Assembly (NCBI GenBank): GCA_029379385.1
Contig: CM055617.1
Span: 18,042,710 to 18,106,709 of the forward strand
Origin: Quillaja saponaria
Lineage: Eukaryota > Streptophyta > Magnoliopsida > Fabales > Quillajaceae
Reading direction: 5' to 3'
DNA: 64,000 bases
Shown: positions 1 to 11,689 of the stretch, piece by piece
How the letters are laid out: each line of letters begins with the position of its first letter
Numbering within the stretch: position 1 is the first letter of the stretch
The notes under the pieces: generated by a model
What the model was told of the DNA's origin: nothing
What the model saw: only the letters and a program-made list of their open reading frames with translations
Database searches by the model: none
Translations under genes and position numbers: made by a program

Positions 1-1349
1 ATATTTCTAGATAGGTATCATGTGTATTATTTAGGATGTGTATATTAGTACAGTTAATTAATTAAAATTTACTCCTTTTGGCATTTCACTACCTCCTGGG
101 TTACATGTTTATTTTCACTTACATACTTAATCAAATTTAATAAAACCAAGTTGAGAAATTAACTTTAGGAAGTTAACTAGCTTTCTTGTTTAAAGACTTT
201 TCCTAAAATCAACCTTGAACTCACTTAATTCCTTATGTGAACCAAAACAGGGCACTCGTACAATTCTAATTACTTAACGTGGATTCTAATGCTTGTAGAA
301 TTTTTATACTTAAGAAATAAATTATGAAACTTTCCAGTATAGTATTTCAAGATGATAGGAACATTTCATTTTCAGTACTCTTTTCCTGATTCATCTTATA
401 AGACCCTCTAAAATATTTATAATAAGGAATTAAAACATGCACAACTCTAGATTTTCTCTTTAGTATGCTAGGAGCAACTTTTATTTAGAGGCCCCATACT
501 AATTCCAACCACCAACCTGATGAAGTCTCCCAAACTGACTAAAGGTCACTAAAAATTCCTGCATGGACCTAGCCGCAGTCGAAAAGCTCTAACGATCAAT
601 ATACCTGGGATCAGATTACAAAATTTTGCAGACATTACCTTCCTAAGTTACACTTTCTCTTTAAAACTCTTAATTTAATTTAGTCCCAAAGATATTTGAA
701 ATACTAAATCTCTCTAATCCGCGAAATCTACCACCAGGACTTACATGAACTACCCTTTATATAATCTTTAACTATTCATGTTTCAATTACGAAATTCAAA
801 ACTTAAATTAACACTTTCATCATGAACATAACTAATTTTAATCTTCCTATTAAACATTAATTCAAGGATTCAAATTCTCTAATTCAACATTACCATAGTC
901 AACTTCCTTGCTTCCTAATTAACTAATGAAACCTATGTAATTCAACTTCCATGCCTAAATTAACATTTACATTCTTTTAACTGTTTTATCAAATATCTAA
1001 TGTGCATAACTCATCTTAATTCATATGTATAAGTTCATATACATATAAGCCTCCCAATACAATCAGCATATTCTATTCTCACTCATGTCATTCCTATAAC
1101 TTGAAAACATTATCTTCCACAAACAATATCCTCATTCCAGCACCATCATAATTTAAAATGTCCAAACTGTTTTCTCCCTTACCTAAATTAAAACTCGGCA
1201 AGACAATAAACCACACATCTACTAGACCAATTGAATCAGACCCAAAAAAAATAGATCAATCAACAAGTTTCTTTTATTAATCAAAAAATCAGAGACTATA
1301 CAAAGAAACGGACAGAGCAAGGTGGTCAAGAATATTAATGAGATTCATT
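1..1349. other. AT-rich stretch, no gene seen
   Basis: AT-rich sequence with stops in all six frames. I see no recognisable domain, exon, LTR terminus or inverted repeat in it. Confidence 0.5.
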
Positions 1350-1444
1350 TTACATGTACATGATTGAACTGCTCATAATTTCCACTTCGTCATAGCTGCT
1401 AGATTCCAAAGGCAAGCTCTCTCCAAGTTCAGGAGAAACCCAAC
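1350..1444 (-). CDS. possible 3'-terminal exon, unidentified
   Basis: On the minus strand an AG acceptor (1446-1445) is followed by about 31 codons ending in TAA at 1352-1350. The peptide contains GWVSPELGESLPLESSSYDE and ends in a short Met/Ser-rich tail. The bias to acidic and serine residues and the sequence after the stop would suit a last coding exon plus 3' UTR. I do not recognise the family and could not find an upstream exon between 1445 and about 2200. It may be a pseudogene fragment or a chance open frame. Confidence 0.3.
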
Positions 1445-4400
1445 CTACCAAATGAACAAACAAGAAGTGAAAAGCTCAATTGCTATTGGAGAAAAACTGG
1501 TGGTGGTGGATGCAAAGTAGTGACTGACGTTAGCTTCCACACATGCTGAATGAGGTGCTAAAGGAAAACAAACTTAGACAAAAATTAGGCACCAAAGGCA
1601 AGAGAAAAAGATGGAAACCTCGACTGGTTGAAAAGAAAAGTAGAAAAATTTGAAACATGGGAGGTCAAGATAATGCAAGGATGTGTTGTCAAAAGAGGAC
1701 AAATACATAGCTACCCATCTCATGGTTACATGACAAAACCAAAGTTAGTCTTGCAAAGCTCCTGGAAATGCAACAATGACAAGGAAAAGAAAAGAATTTG
1801 GTTGTCATAACAGAGGGGCAGAGGAGAACAAAAAGGAAAACAAAGCAAAACAAGAAAAACAGGGCATGCCACTTCAAAATTTCTGCCCCATCCTCACCTC
1901 TCGACACTCACAATCATCAAGGTTTATAAGACTAAGTTTCATGAGTTGGTGGAAATAAACCGAGCTACAAAAGAAGGAGGTATGGCTAGCAGCTCCCAAG
2001 AAGCTCTCACGGCCAAGCAAGAAGAAACGAGGCAGTGGAGACAAGCTAGAAAAATCTAGAAATTTGTAGACAGGTCGGCCAAAGAAGGAGAAAAGAAAGA
2101 AATAAGAAAATAAAAGAAAAGTCGAAGTCATTATTTTAGATTTATGGTGGATATCAACTCTATATGTGTGTGTGGTGTGTGAATTAAATCCTATTGCTTG
2201 GGTACATACCTATATATATTTGTACTTTCTAGCTAAAAAATACATGGTGCATCATTAATCTTGTTGTATTTATAAATATAAATATTTGTACACTTGTTGT
2301 GCACCTTACTAAAAATCACCTAGTAAATTTTAAACCCCCAATTGACCAATTATATAATGAAAATTAATTTGTGTATTATTTTTAGATTTATACAAACTTT
2401 CAATTATGTAAATTTTTACTTTGGGTAAAATTTAGTCACCAAGTCACAAAAATTTTCATACAAACATTCTAAAACGCAAATTAAAGTTTCGGGTTATAAT
2501 ACTCTCTTAATTAGTATACACCAACATAATGTAGGAAAAAATATATTGACTAATATATCTATTAGTTAATACATTATGATTTAGGACATTCTTTTTCTGT
2601 TGATTGTGATAAATATTATGTAAATGATTTAAATTTCATATTAACAACATTATTAAGTCTTACAATAATTATAGGTTATTTGATTACACTTATCATGTAT
2701 ATATACAATTATTAATTATAAAATGCTAGTTAGATGACTTCGGAGTACAACCACTAGAGAGTCATGGGATATCAGGTGAGCCTTTGGATCTCGCTTTTAC
2801 ATCTATTGTGCCACCTCCTCTTCCGACTCCTGTTCCGCTCTTGCCACTAGCTCCTTCACCCACTAAGCCTATTAAGAGTAAATATTATACTAGTTGTTAA
2901 ATTGTTTTTTTCAATAAATTAAGTTTATTCAATATTTACTTTATATTATTCTTATGTGCATATGGGAATGATGACGAAGACGTGAATAATTGAAGTCAAT
3001 TAAGAAAAAACTACCTATATTTTTTTAGAATTTTCTTATTAAACATTTTAGAAAATATTAAGTGAATCTGGCATTTATTATTAGTTTCCTTTGTAATTTT
3101 GAGTTGCCTAATATTAAAAAGCTTCGGTGGCCACTCATGGCTCTCCATGATGAAGTCCAGTAATGTACATTGGGAGGAATGGTAAAGAAACCTTTGATGG
3201 GGTCAAGAAAAAGTCTTGCTAGCGAGAAAGGCAGTCTGTGAGTTTGCCTATCCCTTATTATATTATTTGGTACTTGTCATTATAATTATCACAATTAGCG
3301 GTACCTTGAAAACAAGTACGAGTGATTAATTAAGTAGAAAATAAACATTTAGAATTACATCTTGTGGGTGGCAAATAGCAATCCTTAACATGGAAGTGTT
3401 GTGGAAAATGAAATGTTAAGGTAGAAAACTAGGAAAATATTCCCAACAGCTTCCTCACTTATCTGTAAGTCAGTAACCAAGATATCTTATACATCTTACA
3501 CCTGAAAACAAAAACGCAAGTAGATAAATATAGAAAGTAAACATAATGTTGTGTAATAAACCTCCAATTCCTTGCGTGAGTCCACCACTGGTAAAGAAAC
3601 TGTTTTGATTCAAAAGGCTATAATCCGATAAAATAAATATGAAATGTTAGAGATCAATTTTCTACCAGTTAACAGTACCACTTTTAACATGAACCAATCA
3701 ATCAGTTACCATTGATTCTAACCAAAAAAAAGCAGAAAAGAAATGCAAGCTACTTCTATGCAATTATGAGCACAGATGCATCTTTAAGTAAATAAGGCCC
3801 CAAATGCCTGAACCCTTCATCACCAAACTTCTTGCCGTAGGAATTTAGAAATTCCTTATACTACATTCCCCTGCTGCCTGCTTATTTTTCGGGAGACATA
3901 CTATTGCATGAAGGACCTTGTGTGATTGTTCAATATCTACAACTCAAAATTTGATTATGTCCCATTATAGATCTTTTCCATTTATATCTTCTATATACGT
4001 CCACCAATCTTTTCTGATTCTGAAGATACAGAGGACTGGGCCGCTCATCAAATCTTATTTGGTTTTCTCATCGCAGCTTCTCTCTCATTGACAGTTTTTG
4101 TTAGGTCTAGTCGAGTGTACTGATGGTAATCCAAAATATGCACATTAGGGACCACCCTAATGAAACATAAAACAAGAGGCAACGCATATTCAAAACATTA
4201 GTGTATATATAGAACCACCTCAATTAATGATACTCTAGTATAACAGTAACATAATTAAGCAACTATTTAATTACATTCACTTATCTGATCTATTATCCTG
4301 TGGAAATTCTAGTATTTCGACCGCAAAATAACCCTTTTAAGAATTCACCCACAGGCGACGAATCAAAAAGTTATTTGGTACACAATTGTCTGTCAATTAA

Positions 4401-6283
4401 CCACACGTATAATCGAAAAATAGTAATTATGTGTCGTGTTTCAATACTTGTTGTTGTGGCAGTATGAATGCACGAATCTGACACATAGAAAATATACTTT
4501 AGGTGATGACCACTAGGACTGTCAAAACATGTATTACTCTACTGGTGTTTTCTTTTCTTTTCATACAAATGGATGAAAAAAGTGGACTATGAAATGCTTA
4601 TAATATAACTTAATTAGTTACAAATGAAATTCCTCCCTCTATTTATACTACTTTTATCTACTCAATCAACGGTAAAGATGTATTTAATCCAACTGTCTAT
4701 AATTAATGTTTCTTCAAAATATCTACTACCAATAGAAAATCAATTACTATGGAATTCTCTAGAAATCTCTACAGACTTGTAGTTAAATTTAAAGATGCCA
4801 TACTTTTGTTAAGCAATGATATTGTTTTTTCGTGATTATATTTATTGCTTGCTACATGTTGTTTCCTTGAAAATGGCCAAGGACCTAAAGAGGAGGAACT
4901 CCCAGATAATGTAGTTTATGAGGCTTAGGATGAGATAGAAGTTTCTTTATGAAATGCTACATCTCACTTGTTCTTCAGTAGAAAATATCTTTCTTTTTCA
5001 TGTGGAGGAAGAAGACACAAGTGAATCTTATTTAATTTGGGTATTTTTAGATGCTTTCGCTCTAACATATGTAAAAAGTTTCTATACTTTTTTGTTTGTT
5101 TTATTTCAGGTGGATTTGATGAGCACCAAGTATTATTTGGAAATGTCTCAAGAAAGATATAATAAAAGATTGTTTTCCTTTTTCTTTTATTTCAATTCAA
5201 GAGGAGGAGGGTGAATGATTTTGATATAGTTATATGATCTTATAAATTTGTCGATAAAGTATAAAATTAAAAAGATTGTCGGACTGTACATTTGAATTTT
5301 ATTATAGGAATATGATTTATAATTATAAATTTAATGGAAGGAATGTCGTATACATTTGAAAATAATTCAATTTTCGATTGTGTTCGAAGAAGGCATTTCT
5401 TTTGAGTAGGCTAGATCTTGGAGAGAGGGGGAGAGAGAAAAAAGAAGAAGTGGAAGAAGAAAACAAAAAATAACAAAACGAAATGAAAATGAAAAATGGG
5501 AGGGAGAGTGGTGGTGAAGCAAGAAAAGCAAATTCAGAAGCGTCGTAAACCTACCTGTTGTTTAAATCTATTCTAATATGTAAATATAAATGTTTATTCT
5601 ATTCTTTTTATTAAAGGGCTTGGGCTTAATTTGAAGAATACATAGATGATCCGACATCAAAGCTTTGCACAAAAAAGAAATTTTCAAAATGACCCATCGT
5701 TTACTCAAAAGGAAGAAGACAGAGCCATTTTTCGTTAAGTTTGTGTTTGTCTTTTTCTACAATAAAATTATATTATATTTTATACTAATACTTTCTTTCA
5801 TTCCAATTAATGTTTGACATCCCCCTTTTGTAATTTTTTAGCTATTTTCATTACATAATTTAGAGGTATGAAAAATCAAAATATCACCGCTTAATGGTCT
5901 AGAAATTTTCGAATCACGAGACCAAATTTTCCCTTAACCAAGATTAAAGTCTTTTATTTTTTTATTTTTTTACATTAAAACTAATAAAGCATGTTGGTGT
6001 TCATGATGAAAGTTCTAGAAGTACATTATCCTCAAAATAACAGTCTTCACTCTCAGAAACAAAACTTATCCATCATATATGTTAAATTGAACTAGATTGT
6101 ATTATGTATTGGTATTTTTTTACTAATATACATGTAAATATACATATATATTTATATATATTTTTTAAAAACAAGAGTTAGAAGTGCATTTTTTTTTTCC
6201 ACATAAGTGTCAAAAAGTGATTACATAAAAGTTGTTATAAAATGGTACAGAAGTATGTAATTAGACTAGTGAGACAAAACTAA
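1445..6283. other. gene-poor AT-rich interval
   Basis: No gene can be supported. A proline-rich open stretch near 2790-2900 (PPPLPTPVPLLPLAPSP) and an open stretch near 3120-3260 could be remnants of an old transposase-like or host exon, but nothing conserved is visible. Purine-rich tracts occur near 5400-5500. The short open frames here, such as 4954-5214, look like chance. Confidence 0.4.
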
Positions 6284-7180
6284 GGGCTAGTTTGATATTT
6301 GAGAAACGGTCATTTTATTCCATGTATGATTTCACGGAATGAACATTCTTTCATTTAGTACATTTTTAGTCTCAAAATACTTATTCTATTCCAGTCATTT
6401 TATTACATAGAAGTAGGAATACTCAAACTTATCTAGGGTGTGGGATTGCTCATTCTTATTTCTATGGAATTGTTTAGTTCATTTAAATGACAAAAAAATT
6501 ATTCTATCACATAAAATAAAAAGCTGAATATTAATAAAATAATTATATTATTCATAAATAAAAAATATATATTTATTATTTAATTTAGTCAATTGGCAAA
6601 AATATCTTTCATAACACATTAAAAAATATAAAATAAAAAGTTGTATATAAAATAATAATTAATCAATTCATTTTAGTCAAATGACAAAAATATCCTCTCA
6701 TATTATTGTGAATAATACTTATAAATAAATAAATTAGTTAAGTAATTTTAAACTAAAATATTAATATTAATAAATAATAAAATAAATATAAGTAATGATA
6801 ATATTAATTAATTAATAATAAATAAATAATCTAATTTTTGAAAAAAAAATTAACTAAAAAATTAAGAAATATGTATATTTCATATATTATGTTTAATTTT
6901 TATTACTTTATCTCTAAAGGGATATTTTTGTCATTTGAAATAATATAATTTTTATTATTTTATCTATAGAGGGATATTTTTTTTCATTTTAACATAACTT
7001 TAATATTATTTCATGTCTAAAAACTACATAAAAAATTAATAAATAAAAAGAAATGATTATTTCTCACTGGCACTACTAAACAATAGAATGGAATAATCAT
7101 TCCATTTCATCTGCATTCTATTCCCATCATTTTCTCATTTCAATTTCGTAAAAATCATTTCTACATACCAAACTAGCTCT
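6284..7180. mobile_element. MITE-like foldback element (~0.9 kb)
   Basis: The left end reads gggctagtttgatatttgag and the right end, reverse-complemented, reads agagctagtttggtatgtag, giving imperfect terminal inverted repeats of about 20 bp. The inverted symmetry continues inside: the left arm carries caaatgacaaaaatatcc near 6675 and the right arm carries its complement near 6920-6940. The interior is very AT-rich and has no coding capacity. The size and foldback structure fit a non-autonomous DNA transposon. The end motif resembles Tourist/PIF-type or hAT-type MITEs, but I found no clear target-site duplication, so the superfamily is not assigned. Confidence 0.6.
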
Positions 7181-8620
7181 GAGAGTATATGTTATTATGC
7201 AATCCATAAAATTTTATTAACATTTGTTTAGTCAGACTTCTTGATATTTTAGACCAAATGGTCACGATAGCAAAATCAATAGTTAGAACTTAAAATGCAC
7301 TCATAAGCAAGTGAAGAAATTCGATTTCGAGATTTTCCATGGTCTGACGATATCACGATTTTCATTGTGCTTTTTTCTCTGTCAGCACTTAAAGAAATTG
7401 GTTTTACATGAAGCAAGATTTGTTTCCATTATGGACAGGCATATAGCAATTTACATATTGGCATGATTTTTTTGTTATTTTTTTTCTTTTTGGCCATAGC
7501 ACTACTTCACCTAACCCTTCTATAATTTCTGAAAACTTCCACACTACTTATATTTTTTGACTTATGCCCATTTCATTATAAGATATAGTTGATTGATTAC
7601 TTTAGGATGTAGATACTAAATAAGTAGTGCATCCCCTAATTTAGATGTGTGAATAATAGTATCTTCCTTTTTAAATTACTATTTTGTCTCTTAAGATGAC
7701 CTATTGATTGACACTTTTTAATTAAGATGTACTCATTGTGAATAAACATGTCATGTGACGAACATATGATGCGTAGTAGAAAAAAGGAAGTCAATTAGTC
7801 TTTTGTTTCTTTACTAAAATTCTTTCATTTTTATTAAAACCCATAAAATAATAATTGTCTCACATTTTGCTATTGTAGTATCTTTCGAGAATCACAACAT
7901 CCTCTATTGATAGATCAAATGTGTAGTCTCGTTAGATAACGAAGAAAATTATATATGGTTAATATATAAAAAGTGAATATCTTTGATGTCTAATTTTCCA
8001 CAACACCTTATATTCTTGCTTAAATAAAGGACCTGAAGCATTATATCTAGATGTAGAGACATTCTTGGTTACCCACGACATACTTAGCTATGAATATTTA
8101 AGGTGTGATTACTGACAGACCAACCAATAATCACAACAGATTTTTAATTTTTAATTTTTGTTGTTGGACTGACTTTGCAATTGCTTGACCCCTGTCTAGT
8201 TGGGGCCGAGTATAATATTCCCAGCCCAACCCACCATTTTTCTATTATGTTTCGCCTATAATAAATAATAACTTTTTCTTGATTACATTTCTCTGTTTTG
8301 GGCTTAGGAACGTGTGTGAACAGAAATAACCTATACTTGTGTGTCTTCTTCTCTAGACAAAATATATTGCTCACTTTGATTTTTTGTCTTCTTAATTCTC
8401 ATCAATCATCATCAGCGTGCTGCACTTGCAAAGTTGCAGTTAGTTGAAGTTAACCTGAGTAATGAGGCTGAAATCCCAAAACGTTAATGGATGTAAGCCG
8501 AAACCTAACGGCTGGTAATTTTACTTCTGAGCGGCTTATTTTTGTTGTATTGTTCATTTTAGCATTTTTTTTTTATTTTTTTTGTTTTTGTTTTTGTTTG
8601 ATTTATTAATTTATTAATTT
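7181..8620. other. no recognisable gene
   Basis: Ordinary AT-rich sequence. A short open piece at about 8414-8480 (AALAKLQLVEVNLSNEAE, then a stop) follows a CAG and might be exon debris, but it matches no family I recognise. Confidence 0.35.
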
Positions 8621-9259
8621 ATTAAAGGGTTGAAGAAGATCACAATGGAGGAAGCAAATGTGGTGGTGGTCGAGGAAAGAGTAGAACCACGAAACTTACG
8701 ATCAAGCTTAATGTTTGTTCTAATCAGATGGGAATTTTCTTCTCCAAAGATTACAACAGTAATATTAAGTGAATAGATAAATTATAATTTTATTGTTTTT
8801 CCAGTATAGCTCTAATAGCAATGCATGAAGATTGAAGAGAGTGTATGTGATTTAAATTTTATTATATCTACTGACTGAAACTATATTTGTTTTGTATATA
8901 AACTTGCCCACCATGGATGCTAGTTTTGTTTTTGTTATTATTGGTAAGGGATTTTGAAACTTTCAGCAAATGTGTTTGTTATAATTGTATAAGTATTGAG
9001 TGTGTTGGCTTATATGTGTTTATAATTTTAATTTGAAAAAGAAGGGGTGAAGGCCACAATGGAGGAGGAAACGGTAGCAGATAGAAAGTTAGGTATGCTT
9101 AATGATGCTCATTGTTTACTGTCAGGGCTACTTAATCTTTCATCAGTTGGTTTATTTTGATCAAGTACAGTTTATATATGATTGATTCTGGTTCAAATTT
9201 GCAATTGGAGGGTTGAGAGCAAAGATAGAGGAGGAAAGAGTAGCAGCCCCAAATTTACT
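8621..9259 (+). repeat. three similar exon-like segments
   Basis: Segments starting near 8624, 9042 and 9210 each follow an AG and read in comparable frames: GLKKITMEEANVVVVEERV, GVKATMEEETVADRKLG and GLRAKIEEERVAAPNL. They share the pattern G-(L/V)-(K/R)-(K/A)-x-(M/I)-E-E-(A/E), then V(A/E)...(N/K)L, and are separated by intron-like T-rich DNA. Either an exon was duplicated twice or a non-coding repeat with a purine-rich core was. The copia element inserted 5 bp after the third copy. No domain is recognised. Confidence 0.35.
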
Positions 9260-9264
9260 ATTTT
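9260..9264. repeat. target-site duplication, left
   Basis: The sequence atttt directly precedes the TG of the 5' LTR and is repeated directly after the 3' LTR at 13554-13558. A 5-bp duplication is the normal footprint of a copia integrase. Confidence 0.9.
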
Positions 9265-9514
9265 TGTTGTTAGTATTTAAGTTTATTATTATCTTGTTAT
9301 AATCTGTTAGTTGACCTATGAAGAGATTGTAGCTAATCAAATAGTTAGAATTAAGGGTCAGTCATTATGGGTGATTAGGAGAGATTTGTAGTGTTTTATT
9401 TTAGGTAAGATTTGGAGAGATTTTCTCCCTTGTAATTAGTTCCTAAGCTGTATATATTGAGTCTTCTGCAATAAGAAAAACATACAGAAATACAAAAACA
9501 TACGTGTTTTTATA
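9265..9514 (+). repeat. copia 5' LTR
   Basis: 250 bp, begins tgttgttagtatttaag and ends gtgtttttata. It matches 13304-13553. Its last two bases are TA, whereas the 3' LTR ends in the canonical CA, a C-to-T change. The AT-rich block near 9470 (ctgtatatattgag) could be the promoter TATA region. The purine-poor stretch that follows carries a putative transcription start, but this is inference. Confidence 0.93.
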
Positions 9515-9526
9515 TAGTATCAGAGC
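9515..9526 (+). other. copia primer-binding site (tRNA-Met)
   Basis: The 12 bases tagtatcagagc abut the 5' LTR. The family site complementary to the 3' end of initiator tRNA-Met is tggtatcagagc. The second base here is A instead of G. Confidence 0.85.
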
Positions 9527-9545
9527 ATTCCGCTCAAAACACGTT

Positions 9546-10166
9546 ATGAATACTAGTCCATCTTCTGGATCATCCCAAACTGGACCGTCTCCTCAACATA
9601 ACAATGGAGGAGTTGGCCAAATCGAATCAAACAATAATATCCATGGAAAACCTGCAGATTGGAGACCTAGGAAGCAAGGTCAATACCAAGAAGGCCATGC
9701 TCATCAAGCAATTGCCTCTGCTGAGTCTAGTACTCCTGAACCTACAAACCGAGAGCTATTGGAGATAATTCAGAGGTTGACAACACAAACAGGTTCTGCA
9801 AATTCTAATTTGACAGTCATAGGCACTGGGGCTGTAACTCAGAAAGGTAATTCCTTACATGCTTTAGTAGCTAAAATTGATTTTAAAAAGGTATGGATTG
9901 TAGATTCTGGTGCCTCAGACCACATGACAGGTGATTCAAGTCTATTTTTTGAATATAAAGATGTTAATGATGATTTGAGCATAAAAATTGCTGATGGATC
10001 AATATCTAAGGTAAAAGGAGTTGGAAAGGTGGTTATATCAAATGAGTTAACGTTGGATTCTATCTTATTTGTTCCAAGTTTGAGATGTAATATTCTGTCT
10101 GTAAATAAAATGACTAAGGACATACCCTATCTAATTAATTTTTCTGATGATTTGTGCAAATTTTAG
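9546..10166 (+). pseudogene. copia gag remnant fused to protease
   Basis: Start ATG at 9546, 13 codons into the longest frame, chosen because the earlier part lies in the LTR and primer site. The 206-codon product begins MNTSPSSGSSQTGP and passes through a Ser/Gln/Asn-rich stretch. It then enters the retropepsin domain, whose active site is DSGASDHMT (Asp at 9903). The capsid-like region and CCHC knuckle that should separate these parts are absent, so about 0.7-1 kb of gag has been lost while the frame stayed open. The frame ends at a TAG at 10164-10166. An actively transposing copy would need the missing gag supplied in trans. Confidence 0.85.
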
Positions 10167-10307
10167 GACCGAAATCTGGGAAGGACGATTGGCATTGCTG
10201 AGAATCAATTCGCACTCTATCTTCTGCGAGTAACATCTAGTGCTGATAGACATTCTAGTAAGTGTGCTAAGTTAGGTTTACAAGTCAGTTTTCAAAATAA
10301 AGATGCA

Positions 10308-11351
10308 GTGAAACTATGGCATCTTAGATTAGGTCATCCAAGCTTAACGTATCTTGAAAAACTTTTCCCTTCATTAAGTATCAATAAAATGAAAGACTCA
10401 TTTAGTTGTGAAACTTGCATGTTATCCAAGCACACTAGAAACACATACCAATCTCATCCACACATAAAAACTCATCCTTTTTCTATGATACATAGTGATG
10501 TTTAGGGGCCTATAAGAGTCAATACATTTCAGGTTCGAAATGGTTCGTTTCATTTATTGATGATCACACACGGGTTACTTAGGTATATCTCATGCAAGAA
10601 AAATCTGATGTTGCTCTTTTGTTTCAAATTTTCACAAAATGATTCTTACCCAATTTCAAACCAAAATCAAAGTTCTTAGAACTAACAATGGGACAGAATA
10701 TTTTAAGTCTCTCTTAAATGAATTTTTCAAAAAAGAAGGTATTATTCACCAAAGTTCATACGTAGACACACCACAACAAAATGGTGTGTTGGAGAGGAAA
10801 AATAGACATCTTCTAGAGGTAGCAAGATCACTCCTGTTTGAAACAATGTCCCTAATTATTTATGGGGTGAGGCTATTCTTACAGCTACTTACTTGATCAA
10901 TAGGCTTCCATCTAGAGTTCTAAACTTCAAAACACCTATCCAGACTCTACAAATGTCATTCCCAGCCAACACATTAATCTCACATATTCCTGCTAGGGTG
11001 TTTGGATGCATTGCATTTGTTCACATACATGATCGTTTCAGAAATAAACTTGATCCTAGAGCACTAAAGTGCATTTTTCTAGGGTACTCTATAAGTCAGA
11101 AAAGGTATAAGTGTTATTCTCCTGAGAAGAAAATATTTTTTGTTTCTATGGATGTTACTTTCTTTGAGAATCATCCGTTTTATCCTAAAAATCAGGAGAG
11201 TGAGTCAAGATCACCAAGTCCAGCTCTAGATCTCTTTGAACCGATTGAACCCGAGAGTACAGTCAGCAAACAGAGTCAGTTTGAACCAAGTCCAGCTCTA
11301 GATCTCTTTGAACCGATTGAACTCGAGAGTACAGTGAGCAAACAGAGTTAG
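10308..11351 (+). pseudogene. copia integrase, broken
   Basis: The region starts with the GAG-pre-integrase/zinc domain: histidines in WHLRLGHPS and cysteines in CETCMLSK. The catalytic core follows. The first Asp is in IHSDV, immediately before a TAG, the family's next Asp is in FIDDHTR near 10556, and the Glu is in the LERKNRHL segment. The core is split across frames by stops at 10503 and by shifts near 10630 and 10890. The C-terminal part (10893-11351) includes RVFGCIAFVHIH and the KCIFLGYS motif typical of copia integrase tails. Its role would be inserting cDNA into the genome; this copy cannot make the protein. Confidence 0.85.
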
Positions 11352-11356
11352 TTTGA
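11213..11356 (+). repeat. 72-bp tandem duplication
   Basis: Two units, 11213-11284 and 11285-11356, encode SPALDLFEPIEPESTVSKQS twice with small changes. The second unit has a C-to-T change that turns CAG into TAG and ends the frame. It lies in the low-complexity linker between integrase and reverse transcriptase, a tolerant site. Confidence 0.95.
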
Positions 11357-11689
11357 AGAGGAAAATACACAAACCGGAGAGACAGAACTTGGAGAGCAAC
11401 AAAACAGCCTAAACACATAACCTAGAGAGGAACATAGTAACCTTAAAACACACACAGAACCAAAATTACTTGTCTATCAGTGCAGGAATAAAGGTCAAAG
11501 AGGGAGAAGAATCTGTACAGATGTCTCAAAACTGCTAAGAAGTCATAACAGAATAAACAGGGGTACTGAAACTGAGGAAGTGGTAAATGAGGAATTTTTT
11601 GAAGATGCTAATTTACACTTACCTATTGCATTAAGAAAACGGGGTTAGAGCATGCAGGAACCAGTCCAGGTATCCTATAGGAAATTATA

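Noticed and set aside
2790..3260. Proline-rich stretch as a host exon or transposase
   Set aside because: Short, no conserved motif, stops close on both sides.
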